From Mallotus nudiflorus (lineage: Eukaryota > Streptophyta > Magnoliopsida > Malpighiales > Euphorbiaceae): a DNA stretch of 64,000 bases. The notes beneath the pieces were generated by a model, which saw only the letters and a program-made list of their open reading frames with translations, searched no databases and was not told the origin of the DNA. A program made the translations under genes and the position numbers. Positions 9,386 through 20,869 of the stretch are shown piece after piece. The stretch covers positions 124,001 to 188,000 of the forward strand of contig CANTUR010001077.1 in NCBI GenBank assembly GCA_947683625.1, in the 5' to 3' direction. The stretch's first letter is position 1. Every line of letters begins with the position of its first letter.

Positions 9386-12300
9386 ATGTCAAAAGACACA
9401 AGTTCTTCTACAAATGATCATGTGATTCAAGCTATGCAACAACAATTCGAAAGAATGTTTAACATGATGGCGGGAGTCAATGAGAAATTGGAGAGGCATG
9501 ATGGCATCCTTAACCAATTACAAGGAGAGCCTAAAGAAAGGAGACGTCCACCAATTGACCAAGAGGACTATGAAGGAGAAGATGAATTGGATGATGATCA
9601 AGTCACCTTGGTGGGACAACAAATCAATCCTAGGAGACAAGATAGGAGAGGACGTCCTAAAGATGATGTTGATCGCAACCTTGGAAGCATCAAAATGAAA
9701 ATTCCTTCATTCCAAGGAAGAAATGATCCAGATGTGTACCTTGAATGGGAGATGAAAGTGGAACTCATCTTCGAATGTCATAATTATTCGGAGGAGAAAA
9801 AGGTAAAACTTGCCGCTGTTGAGTTTAGTGATTATGCAATTGTTTGGTGGGATCAATTTTGCAAGGAAAGACGTAGATATGGAGAAAGACGCATGGAGTC
9901 TTGGAGGGAAATGAAGCAAATCATGAGAAAGAGGTTTGTTCCAAGCCATTACTATAGAGAGCTTCATCAAAGGTTACAAACTCTAATTCAAGGATCCATG
10001 AGTGTTGAGGAGTATCACAAAGAGATGGAGAAGGCTATGATTAGAGCAAATGTGGTAGAAGATCGTGAAGCTACCATGGCAAGGTTTTTGAGAGGGCTAA
10101 ACAAAAACATTGCTGATGTTGTTGATTTGCAACATTATGTTGTGATTGAAGATATGGTGAATTTGGCCATGAAAGTGGAAAGGCAATTGAAAGGAAAGAG
10201 GTATGATTCTAAACCAAATGTGGGTTCTTCTTCTTCTTGGAAAACTTCTTGGGGGAAAAAGGATGATAAACCTTTTAATAAGTCAAAAGTGGAAGAAAAT
10301 AAACCTAAAATTGACTTGGCTAATAAGGGAAAGGGTGAGAATCAACCAGCCCAAACTAGGGGAATAAAATGTTTTAAGTGTTTGGGTCATGGACACATTG
10401 CTAGGGAATGTCCAAATAAGAAAGCTATGATTCTAAGGGATGGTGATATTGAATCGGAGAGTGAGGGGGATAGTGATGATGATATGCCTTCTTTAGAAGA
10501 TTGTAGTGATGTTGAATGTGATAAGGGAGATAATCTTGTTGTTCAAAGAACATTGAGTTTGCAAAATAAACATGATGTCCATAGGGAGCAAAGGGAAAAT
10601 TTGTTTCATACTCATTGTTTGATTTCTAACAAGTTGTGCAACATGATTGTGGATAGTGGAAGTTGTACTAATGTAGCAAGCACTTTGCTAGTGGAGAAAT
10701 TGAAGTTGCCTACTACCAAGCACCCAAGACCATACAAGTTGCAATGGCTTAATGAAAGTGGAGTTGTAAAGGTAAATAAGCAAGTTCTAATTTCTTTTCA
10801 AATTGGTAGATGTAAGGATGAGGTGTTGTGTGATGTGTTACCAATGTTGGCCGGACATATGTTGTTGGGGAGACCTTGGCAATATGATAGAAGGGCTAAT
10901 CATGATGGATTCAAAAATATGTATACTTTGACTATGGATGGAAAAAGGTTTAAACCTTGGACCATTAACCCCAAAACAGATTTTTGAAGACCAAATGCGC
11001 ATCAAGCAACAATATGAAGAAATGGGTTCTTCATTGGGAAATTCTTTGGGAAGGGAAACCTTTGAGAGTAAAGAAAAAGGTGAGATGAGTGAACCTAAAA
11101 ATTCCAATTCTCTTGACCAAAATGGGAAACACATGGTGAGAGAAAACAAGGAAGGTTCAAATGAAAGAAAAATGAGTGTTTATGCAAAAATGAGTGATGT
11201 GAAGGAAGCTATGCTTTTGAGGCAACACATGCTTGTACTTATGTACAAGGAGATTTTGCATATTTCTAATGAAATAACCAATGGTTTGCCTAGTGTTGTT
11301 GTTGATCTTTTGCAGGTTTATGAAGATTTATTCCCAGAAGAAATTCCAAATGGTTTGTCACCTAAAAGAGGCATTGAGCACCAAATTGATTTCATACCCG
11401 GAGCAAGCATTCCAAATAGACCAGCATATAGATGTAATCCGGAGGAGACCAAGGAAATCCAAAAGCAAGTGAGTGAGCTTATGGAGAAGGGTTATGTTCG
11501 TGAAAGCATGAGTCCATGTGCCGTACCCGTCTTGTTAGTGCCTAAGAAAGATGGAACTTGGAGGATGTGTGTTGATTGTCGTGCCATCAACAAAATCACG
11601 GTGAAGTATAGACATCCTATTCCTAGGCTAGATGACATGTTGGATGAATTGCATGGTTCATATTTGTTTTCAAAAATTGATTTGAAATCTGGTTATCATC
11701 AAATTAGAATGAAAGAAGGTGATGAATGGAAAACAGCTTTTAAAACTAAACATGGTTTATATGAGTGGTTAGTAATGCCTTTTGGTTTAACTAATGCACC
11801 AAGCACTTTCATGAGATTGATGAATCATGTTTTAAGAGCATTCATAGGCAAATTTGTTATTGTCTATTTTGATGATATCTTGGTTTATAGCAAAAATTTA
11901 GATGAGCATGTACAACATTTGACTTGTGTTTTTGATGTGCTTAGAGAAGAGAAGTTGTATGCTAATCTAAAGAAATGATATTTTTGCACTAATGAAATTA
12001 CTTTTCTTGGATATATTGTCAATGACAAGGGCATTCATGTTGATCAAGAAAAGGTAAAAGTAATTAGAGAATGGCCAACACCCACAAGTGTAAGTGATGC
12101 AAGAAGCTTTCATGGTTTAGCTAGCTTTTATAGAAGGTTCATTAAAAAATTTTCTACCATAGCTGCACCTTTAACTGAATGCATCAAAAAGAATGTTGGT
12201 TTTAAGTGGGGAATTGAACAAGATGAGGCTTTTAACTTGCTAAAAGACAAATTAAGTTCTGCACCCTTGTTATCTTTGCCAAATTTTACTAAACCTTTTG

Positions 12301-14142
12301 AGATTGAGTGCGATGCAAGTGGCATAGGTATTGGAGGAGTTTTGATGCAAGAAGGCAAGCCCATAGCATTCTTTAGCGAAAAGCTAAGTGGAGCAAGTCT
12401 AAACTACCCTACATATGACAAGGAGTTCTATGCATTGGTGAGAGTTCTAAGGACATGGCAGCATTACCTTGGTTACAAAGAATTCATAATTCACACTGAC
12501 CATGAGTCCTTGAAGTATCTCAAAGGACAAGGAAAGCTCAACAAGAGACATGCAAAATGGGTGGAATTCATTGAATCCTTTCCGTACATCATTAAGTACA
12601 AGCAAGGGAAAGAAAATGTGGTGGCCGATGCATTGTCAAGAAGGTATGCCTTGATCTCTAAACTTGATGCAAAATTATTAGGATTTGAATACATCAAAGA
12701 TCTTTATTCTAATGATCCTTATTTTTCTAATGTTTATGGGGCATGTGAGAAAGGGGGTTTTGATAAGTTCTATAAGTTTGATGGTTTTTTTTTTTCGGGA
12801 AAACAAATTGTGTGTGCCACAAAGTTCTTTAAGAGAGTTACTTGTGAGAGAGGCACATAGCGGAGGTTTAATGGGGCATTTTGGGATTAAGAAAACTTTG
12901 GATGTGTTGGGTGACCATTTCTTTTGGCCACACATGAAAAGGGATGTTAAGAGAATTTGTGAGAAATGCATTACTTGCAAACAAGCCATATCCAAAGCAA
13001 TGCCTCATGGTTTGTATACACCTCTTACCATACCAAATGAACCTTGGGTAGACATTTCTATGGATTTTGTTTTAGGATTACCTAGGTCCAAGGGAGGGAG
13101 AGATTCCATTTTTGTTGTTGTGGACAGGTTTAGCAAAATGGCACATTTCATTCCATGTCACAAGACAGATGATGTAACCCATATTGCTAATCTATTCTTC
13201 AAGGAGATTGTTAGGCTACATGGAGTGCCAAGGACCATTGTGAGTGATAGGGATGTCAAATTCCTAAGTCACTTTTGGAAGACTCTTTGGGGAAAGATGG
13301 GGACAAAGCTTTTGTATTCTACAACTTGTCATCCACAAACGGATGGACAAACGGAGGTGGTCAATAGGACACTTTCAACACTTTTGAGGGCTGTCATCCA
13401 AAGAAATCTGAAGAATTGGGAAGAATGTTTTCCACATGTGGAATTTGCTTACAATAGGAGTGTGCATGGTTCAACAAATTGCTCACCATTTGAAGTTATA
13501 TATGGATTCAACCCAATGACTCCATTAGATTTGCTGCCATTGCCATTGGACAAAGCTAATTTAGAGGGGAAACAAAAACCTGAGTTCATCAAGACTTTGC
13601 ATGACAGGGTGCGTGCAAACATTGAGAAGAAGACACTCCAATATGAAAAGCAACACAACAAGGGGAGGAAGCAAGTCATTTTTAAGCCCGGAGATTGGGT
13701 GTGGGTGCACTTGAGGAAGGAAAGATTTCCTAACCAAAGGAAATCAAAGCTTATGCCAAGAGGAGATGGTCCTTTTAAAGTGCTTCAATGCATCAACAAC
13801 AATGCCTACAAGCTAGAACTTCCAAGTGAGTATGGCAATGTTAGTGCTACATTTAATGTTAGTGACTTGTCTTTGTTTGATTTAGGTGATAAAGATGATG
13901 GAGCTGATTTGAGGACAAATCCTTTTGAAGAAAGGGGGAATGATGTGAATCCAAGTTCAAAGCCTAAAGAGATCCAAGATCCATTAATAATACAAGAAGG
14001 CCCAATCACAAGGTCCAAATCCAAGAAGCTTCAAGAAGCCATATTGGGTTTAATTAAGGACATTTGGAAAGCCCATGAATTTCAGCCCAATAAGGCATCC
14101 ATGGAGGCCCAAGGAATAATATTTAACTTGTTTTTGTGTTAA
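9386..14142 (+). pseudogene. Gag-Pol polyprotein, unit 3, broken (frameshifts plus nonsense)
   Basis: The frame starts at ATG 9386 and has the same domain order as unit 2. Gag, the CCHC knuckle and protease are in one open frame to 10987. A 1-bp A insertion (10952-10954, TTTAAACC where unit 4 has TTTAACC) shifts the frame between protease and RT. RT resumes in another frame and reaches the shared TGA at 11976-11978. An 11-T run at 12785-12795 shifts the frame again between RNase H and integrase. The Gag frameshift of unit 2 is absent, so that lesion is private to unit 2. Confidence 0.92.
13927..13940 (+). other. PPT before LTR3
   Basis: GAAGAAAGGGGGAA directly before the LTR3 start. Confidence 0.9.
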
Positions 14143-14768
14143 TAACAATTAGGGTTACATGTAGCCACCATATACAAGTTAATAGGGTAATTAATACCAA
14201 GTAATGGCTATTATTATGGGTAGTGGTTACTAAAGTTAATGGGGTAATCAATACCAAGTAATGGCTATTAATGTGGGTAATGGTTATTAAGGCCATTTAA
14301 GAGTAAAAGTAATCCTATGTGTGTGAGTCTATTTTAGTAGTGTGAGCATGGACTTGTACTCTATATAAACAAGTCCTTTTCTTTCTTTTGTAGCATGAAT
14401 GAATGAATTTGATATATGAATTATAACTTTGTTTGAGTTTTATTGTGAGGAATTTTGTCTTTAATTTCTTGCATAAACTTTGTGACTTATCAAGCTTTAT
14501 TCTAGCTTGTGGTGTCAAAATCTAAATCTTTGTTTTCTTGTTATTTATCAAACTTTCTTGTTTGTGGCATAAGAGGAAATTCAAAGTCTATCTTAGTATC
14601 TTTATCCTTGTTGGTAAAGGGGTTAAGTAGCATCTATCTTCTTACTTCAATCGTTGAACGATCCGAATTTGTGGATTAAATTGGTAATTTCTAGTTTTCT
14701 TCTAATTCAACTTATCATAGTATTCTTGCTATTGGGGAGTTAATTGATGAAACCTACAATTCCCATCA
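13941..14768 (+). repeat. LTR3 (828 bp), shared by units 3 and 4
   Basis: It has the same length and diagnostic bases as LTR1 and LTR2, with TATA box TATATAAA at 14362-14369. It is flanked by a PPT on the left and a PBS on the right, so it is shared by two units. Confidence 0.92.
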
Positions 14769-14772
14769 TAAG

Positions 14773-14784
14773 TGGTATCAGAGC
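14773..14784 (+). other. Primer-binding site, initiator tRNA-Met (unit 4)
   Basis: TGGTATCAGAGC, four bases after the end of LTR3. Confidence 0.93.
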
Positions 14785-15493
14785 ATTGGCTCAAGATTGA
14801 GTTTTGCGTATCCAAAACTATCTGTTAGTTCTCAATATCTTGTGTTCATCTTATATTTGGCACCTTTCTTGCTATCTATTATTCTTGTTATTTTTTTATC
14901 TTTATTCTTCTTATCTCAAGATTTTGTTTGCAGATATCAAAAAAAAAAAAGTTGTTATCTTTGAGATTTTTGTGATACCTTTCAATTCGTGCATATATCA
15001 AAAAAAAAAAAAAAAACAAATTCGTCCATAAAAAAAGTATATGTTATCTTTGATATTCCTATGTTAGATCTCAGTTTACATTAAAAAAAAAATTGACTCT
15101 TCATATTCCATTGAGATCTATCTTTATAATTCTGTCTCTTTGTGTTCTTTCATGATCTATCTTTGTTTTTCATTTCTATTAGCCTATTTGTTACAAATTG
15201 TTCTTTTCTTTAAGCCTACCTTATTATTTTCTTGTTAGCCTACCTTATTTTTTTTTTTATCATTGATTACTACATTCTTGAATTTTGTTTGATTGAGAAA
15301 CTTAGTTCATCTAAGAAATCAAAAGGCAAATTTGAGAGGTAAAAGGCAAGAGTGTGAGATCATTAGAGAAAAAGCCAAAATTGAGTGTAAACACGAGTGG
15401 TATACATCAATTTTGAGTGAAACACGTGAGGGAGTGTTGTGAGATTGTTTTTTTTTTCTATTTTCTTTTGTTAAAATTTTAGGTTTTACAATC
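14785..15493 (+). other. Untranslated leader of unit 4
   Basis: Same leader as in units 2 and 3; the second A run is 17. No gene seen. Confidence 0.7.
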
Positions 15494-18400
15494 ATGTCAA
15501 AAGACACAAGTTCTTCTACAAATGATCATGTGATTCAAGCTATGCAACAACAATTCGAAAGAATGTTTAACATGATGGCGGGAGTCAATGAGAAATTGGA
15601 GAGGCATGATGGCATCCTTAACCAATTACAAGGAGAGCCTAAAGAAAGGAGACGTCCACCAATTGACCAAGAGGACTATGAAGGAGAAGATGAATTGGAT
15701 GATGATCAAGTCACCTTGGTGGGACAACAAATCAATCCTAGGAGACAAGATAGGAGAGGACGTCCTAAAGATGATGTTGATCGCAACCTTGGAAGCATCA
15801 AAATGAAAATTCCTTCATTCCAAGGAAGAAATGATCCAGATGTGTACCTTGAATGGGAGATGAAAGTGGAACTCATCTTCGAATGTCATAATTATTCGGA
15901 GGAGAAAAAGGTAAAACTTGCCGCTGTTGAGTTTAGTGATTATGCAATTGTTTGGTGGGATCAATTTTGCAAGGAAAGACGTAGATATGGAGAAAGACGC
16001 ATGGAGTCTTGGAGGGAAATGAAGCAAATCATGAGAAAGAGGTTTGTTCCAAGCCATTACTATAGAGAGCTTCATCAAAGGTTACAAACTCTAATTCAAG
16101 GATCCATGAGTGTTGAGGAGTATCACAAAGAGATGGAGAAGGCTATGATTAGAGCAAATGTGGTAGAAGATCGTGAAGCTACCATGGCAAGGTTTTTGAG
16201 AGGGCTAAACAAAAACATTGCTGATGTTGTTGATTTGCAACATTATGTTGTGATTGAAGATATGGTGAATTTGGCCATGAAAGTGGAAAGGCAATTGAAA
16301 GGAAAGAGGTATGATTCTAAACCAAATGTGGGTTCTTCTTCTTCTTGGAAAACTTCTTGGGGGAAAAAGGATGATAAACCTTTTAATAAGTCAAAAGTGG
16401 AAGAAAATAAACCTAAAATTGACTTGGCTAATAAGGGAAAGGGTGAGAATCAACCAGCCCAAACTAGGGGAATAAAATGTTTTAAGTGTTTGGGTCATGG
16501 ACACATTGCTAGGGAATGTCCAAATAAGAAAGCTATGATTCTAAGGGATGGTGATATTGAATCGGAGAGTGAGGGGGATAGTGATGATGATATGCCTTCT
16601 TTAGAAGATTGTAGTGATGTTGAATGTGATAAGGGAGATAATCTTGTTGTTCAAAGAACATTGAGTTTGCAAAATAAACATGATGTCCATAGGGAGCAAA
16701 GGGAAAATTTGTTTCATACTCATTGTTTGATTTCTAACAAGTTGTGCAACATGATTGTGGATAGTGGAAGTTGTACTAATGTAGCAAGCACTTTGCTAGT
16801 GGAGAAATTGAAGTTGCCTACTACCAAGCACCCAAGACCATACAAGTTGCAATGGCTTAATGAAAGTGGAGTTGTAAAGGTAAATAAGCAAGTTCTAATT
16901 TCTTTTCAAATTGGTAGATGTAAGGATGAGGTGTTGTGTGATGTGTTACCAATGTTGGCCGGACATATGTTGTTGGGGAGACCTTGGCAATATGATAGAA
17001 GGGCTAATCATGATGGATTCAAAAATATGTATACTTTGACTATGGATGGAAAAAGGTTTAACCTTGGACCATTAACCCCAAAACAGATTTTTGAAGACCA
17101 AATGCGCATCAAGCAACAATATGAAGAAATGGGTTCTTCATTGGGAAATTCTTTGGGAAGGGAAACCTTTGAGAGTAAAGAAAAAGGTGAGATGAGTGAA
17201 CCTAAAAATTCCAATTCTCTTGACCAAAATGGGAAACACATGGTGAGAGAAAACAAGGAAGGTTCAAATGAAAGAAAAATGAGTGTTTATGCAAAAATGA
17301 GTGATGTGAAGGAAGCTATGCTTTTGAGGCAACACATGCTTGTACTTATGTACAAGGAGATTTTGCATATTTCTAATGAAATAACCAATGGTTTGCCTAG
17401 TGTTGTTGTTGATCTTTTGCAGGTTTATGAAGATTTATTCCCAGAAGAAATTCCAAATGGTTTGTCACCTAAAAGAGGCATTGAGCACCAAATTGATTTC
17501 ATACCCGGAGCAAGCATTCCAAATAGACCAGCATATAGATGTAATCCGGAGGAGACCAAGGAAATCCAAAAGCAAGTGAGTGAGCTTATGGAGAAGGGTT
17601 ATGTTCGTGAAAGCATGAGTCCATGTGCCGTACCCGTCTTGTTAGTGCCTAAGAAAGATGGAACTTGGAGGATGTGTGTTGATTGTCGTGCCATCAACAA
17701 AATCACGGTGAAGTATAGACATCCTATTCCTAGGCTAGATGACATGTTGGATGAATTGCATGGTTCATATTTGTTTTCAAAAATTGATTTGAAATCTGGT
17801 TATCATCAAATTAGAATGAAAGAAGGTGATGAATGGAAAACAGCTTTTAAAACTAAACATGGTTTATATGAGTGGTTAGTAATGCCTTTTGGTTTAACTA
17901 ATGCACCAAGCACTTTCATGAGATTGATGAATCATGTTTTAAGAGCATTCATAGGCAAATTTGTTATTGTCTATTTTGATGATATCTTGGTTTATAGCAA
18001 AAATTTAGATGAGCATGTACAACATTTGACTTGTGTTTTTGATGTGCTTAGAGAAGAGAAGTTGTATGCTAATCTAAAGAAATGATATTTTTGCACTAAT
18101 GAAATTACTTTTCTTGGATATATTGTCAATGACAAGGGCATTCATGTTGATCAAGAAAAGGTAAAAGTAATTAGAGAATGGCCAACACCCACAAGTGTAA
18201 GTGATGCAAGAAGCTTTCATGGTTTAGCTAGCTTTTATAGAAGGTTCATTAAAAAATTTTCTACCATAGCTGCACCTTTAACTGAATGCATCAAAAAGAA
18301 TGTTGGTTTTAAGTGGGGAATTGAACAAGATGAGGCTTTTAACTTGCTAAAAGACAAATTAAGTTCTGCACCCTTGTTATCTTTGCCAAATTTTACTAAA

Positions 18401-20247
18401 CCTTTTGAGATTGAGTGCGATGCAAGTGGCATAGGTATTGGAGGAGTTTTGATGCAAGAAGGCAAGCCCATAGCATTCTTTAGCGAAAAGCTAAGTGGAG
18501 CAAGTCTAAACTACCCTACATATGACAAGGAGTTCTATGCATTGGTGAGAGTTCTAAGGACATGGCAGCATTACCTTGGTTACAAAGAATTCATAATTCA
18601 CACTGACCATGAGTCCTTGAAGTATCTCAAAGGACAAGGAAAGCTCAACAAGAGACATGCAAAATGGGTGGAATTCATTGAATCCTTTCCGTACATCATT
18701 AAGTACAAGCAAGGGAAAGAAAATGTGGTGGCCGATGCATTGTCAAGAAGGTATGCCTTGATCTCTAAACTTGATGCAAAATTATTAGGATTTGAATACA
18801 TCAAAGATCTTTATTCTAATGATCCTTATTTTTCTAATGTTTATGGGGCATGTGAGAAAGGGGGTTTTGATAAGTTCTATAAGTTTGATGGTTTTTTTTT
18901 CGGGAAAACAAATTGTGTGTGCCACAAAGTTCTTTAAGAGAGTTACTTGTGAGAGAGGCACATAGCGGAGGTTTAATGGGGCATTTTGGGATTAAGAAAA
19001 CTTTGGATGTGTTGGGTGACCATTTCTTTTGGCCACACATGAAAAGGGATGTTAAGAGAATTTGTGAGAAATGCATTACTTGCAAACAAGCCATATCCAA
19101 AGCAATGCCTCATGGTTTGTATACACCTCTTACCATACCAAATGAACCTTGGGTAGACATTTCTATGGATTTTGTTTTAGGATTACCTAGGTCCAAGGGA
19201 GGGAGAGATTCCATTTTTGTTGTTGTGGACAGGTTTAGCAAAATGGCACATTTCATTCCATGTCACAAGACAGATGATGTAACCCATATTGCTAATCTAT
19301 TCTTCAAGGAGATTGTTAGGCTACATGGAGTGCCAAGGACCATTGTGAGTGATAGGGATGTCAAATTCCTAAGTCACTTTTGGAAGACTCTTTGGGGAAA
19401 GATGGGGACAAAGCTTTTGTATTCTACAACTTGTCATCCACAAACGGATGGACAAACGGAGGTGGTCAATAGGACACTTTCAACACTTTTGAGGGCTGTC
19501 ATCCAAAGAAATCTGAAGAATTGGGAAGAATGTTTTCCACATGTGGAATTTGCTTACAATAGGAGTGTGCATGGTTCAACAAATTGCTCACCATTTGAAG
19601 TTATATATGGATTCAACCCAATGACTCCATTAGATTTGCTGCCATTGCCATTGGACAAAGCTAATTTAGAGGGGAAACAAAAACCTGAGTTCATCAAGAC
19701 TTTGCATGACAGGGTGCGTGCAAACATTGAGAAGAAGACACTCCAATATGAAAAGCAACACAACAAGGGGAGGAAGCAAGTCATTTTTGAGCCCGGAGAT
19801 TGGGTGTGGGTGCACTTGAGGAAGGAAAGATTTCCTAACCAAAGGAAATCAAAGCTTATGCCAAGAGGAGATGGTCCTTTTAAAGTGCTTCAACGCATCA
19901 ACAACAATGCCTACAAGCTAGAACTTCCAAGTGAGTATGGCAATGTTAGTGCTACATTTAATGTTAGTGACTTGTCTTTGTTTGATTTAGGTGATAAAGA
20001 TGATGGAGCTGATTTGAGGACAAATCCTTTTGAAGAAAGGGGGAATGATGTGAATCCAAGTTCAAAGCCTAAACAGATCCAAGATCCATTAATAGTACAA
20101 GAAGGCCCAATCACAAGGTCCAAATCCAAGAAGCTTCAAGAAGCCATATTGGGTTTAATTAAGGAGATTTGGAAAGCCCAAGAATTTCAGCCCAATAAGG
20201 CATCCATGGAGGCCCAAGGAATAATATTTAACTTGTTTTTGTGTTAA
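15494..20247 (+). pseudogene. Gag-Pol polyprotein, unit 4, least damaged plus-strand copy
   Basis: One frame is open for 863 codons from ATG 15494. It covers Gag, a CCHC knuckle (residues 329-342, C-X2-C-X4-H-X4-C), an acidic linker, protease DSGS (423-426) and most of RT, with D765 in KIDLKSGY and YFDD at 827-830. The shared TGA lies at 18083-18085; the frame continues beyond it through the RT thumb and RNase H. A T run of 9 (18892-18900) causes a -1 shift before integrase, which is then open to 20247. Two lesions therefore remain. The last part of integrase and the tail differ from units 1-3 (for example E for K in the codon starting near 19789), so the terminal unit is a distinct sequence type. 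Gag would form the particle; Pol would do reverse transcription and integration. Confidence 0.92.
20032..20045 (+). other. PPT before LTR4
   Basis: GAAGAAAGGGGGAA directly before the LTR4 start. Confidence 0.9.
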
Positions 20248-20869
20248 TAACAATTAGGGTTACATGTAGCCACCATATACAAGTTAATAGGGTAATTAAT
20301 ACTAAGTAATGGCTATTATTATGGGTAGTGGTTACTAAAGTTAATGGGGTAATCAATACCAAGTAATGGCTATTAATGTGGGTAATGGTTATTAAGGCCA
20401 TTTAAGAGTAAAAGTAATCCTATGTGTGTGAGTCTATTTTAGTAGTGTGAGCATGGACTTGTACTCTATATAAACAAGTCCTTTTCTTTCTTTTGTAGCA
20501 TGAATGAATTTGATATATGAATTATCACTTTGTTTGAGTTTTATTGTGAGGAATTTTGTCTTTAATTTCTTGCATAAACTTTGTGACTTATCAAGCTTTA
20601 TTCTAGCTTGTGGTGTCAAAATCTAAATCTTTGTTTTCTTGTTATTTATCAAACTTTCTTGTTTGTGGCATAAGAGGAAATTCAAAGTCTATCTTAGTAT
20701 CTTTATCCTTGTTGGTAAAGGGGTTAAGTAGCATCTATCTTCTTACTTCAATCTTTGAACGATCCGAATTTATGGATTAAATTGGTAATTTCTAGTTTTC
20801 TTCTAATTCAACTTATCATAGTATTCTTGCTATTGGTGAGTTAATTGATGAAACCTACAATTCCCATCA
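20046..20869 (+). repeat. LTR4 (824 bp), terminal LTR next to satellite
   Basis: It runs from TGATGTG to CCCATCA; TATA box at 20467-20474. By eye it differs from LTR1-3 at nine bases plus a 4-bp deletion (one GAAT unit lost near 20503), about 1.1%. LTR1-3 agree with each other at these sites. No PBS follows; satellite begins at 20870 (ATTTGTGTAC), so this is the true 3' end of the cluster. Confidence 0.92.

Larger units (their letters stand above)
1..20869 (+). mobile_element. Tandem array of LTR-sharing Ty3/gypsy (CRM-like) retrotransposons
   Basis: The region is a head-to-tail series: partial internal region (1-1727), LTR1, internal 2556-7834, LTR2, internal 8663-13940, LTR3, internal 14769-20045, LTR4. 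Successive LTR starts are 6107, 6106 and 6105 bp apart. Each junction has a PPT before the LTR and a tRNA-Met PBS after it, so every adjacent pair of LTRs looks like a complete element of about 6.93 kb, yet no host DNA or target duplication lies between units. Units 2-4 share the same nonsense codon (TGA after the YFDD box), which points to unequal recombination rather than serial insertion. The right end abuts satellite at 20870. The left end lies outside the window. Assignment to the CRM clade is inference from LTR termini (TGATG...CATCA), an ORF extending into the LTR, and lack of a classical chromodomain. Confidence 0.93.
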
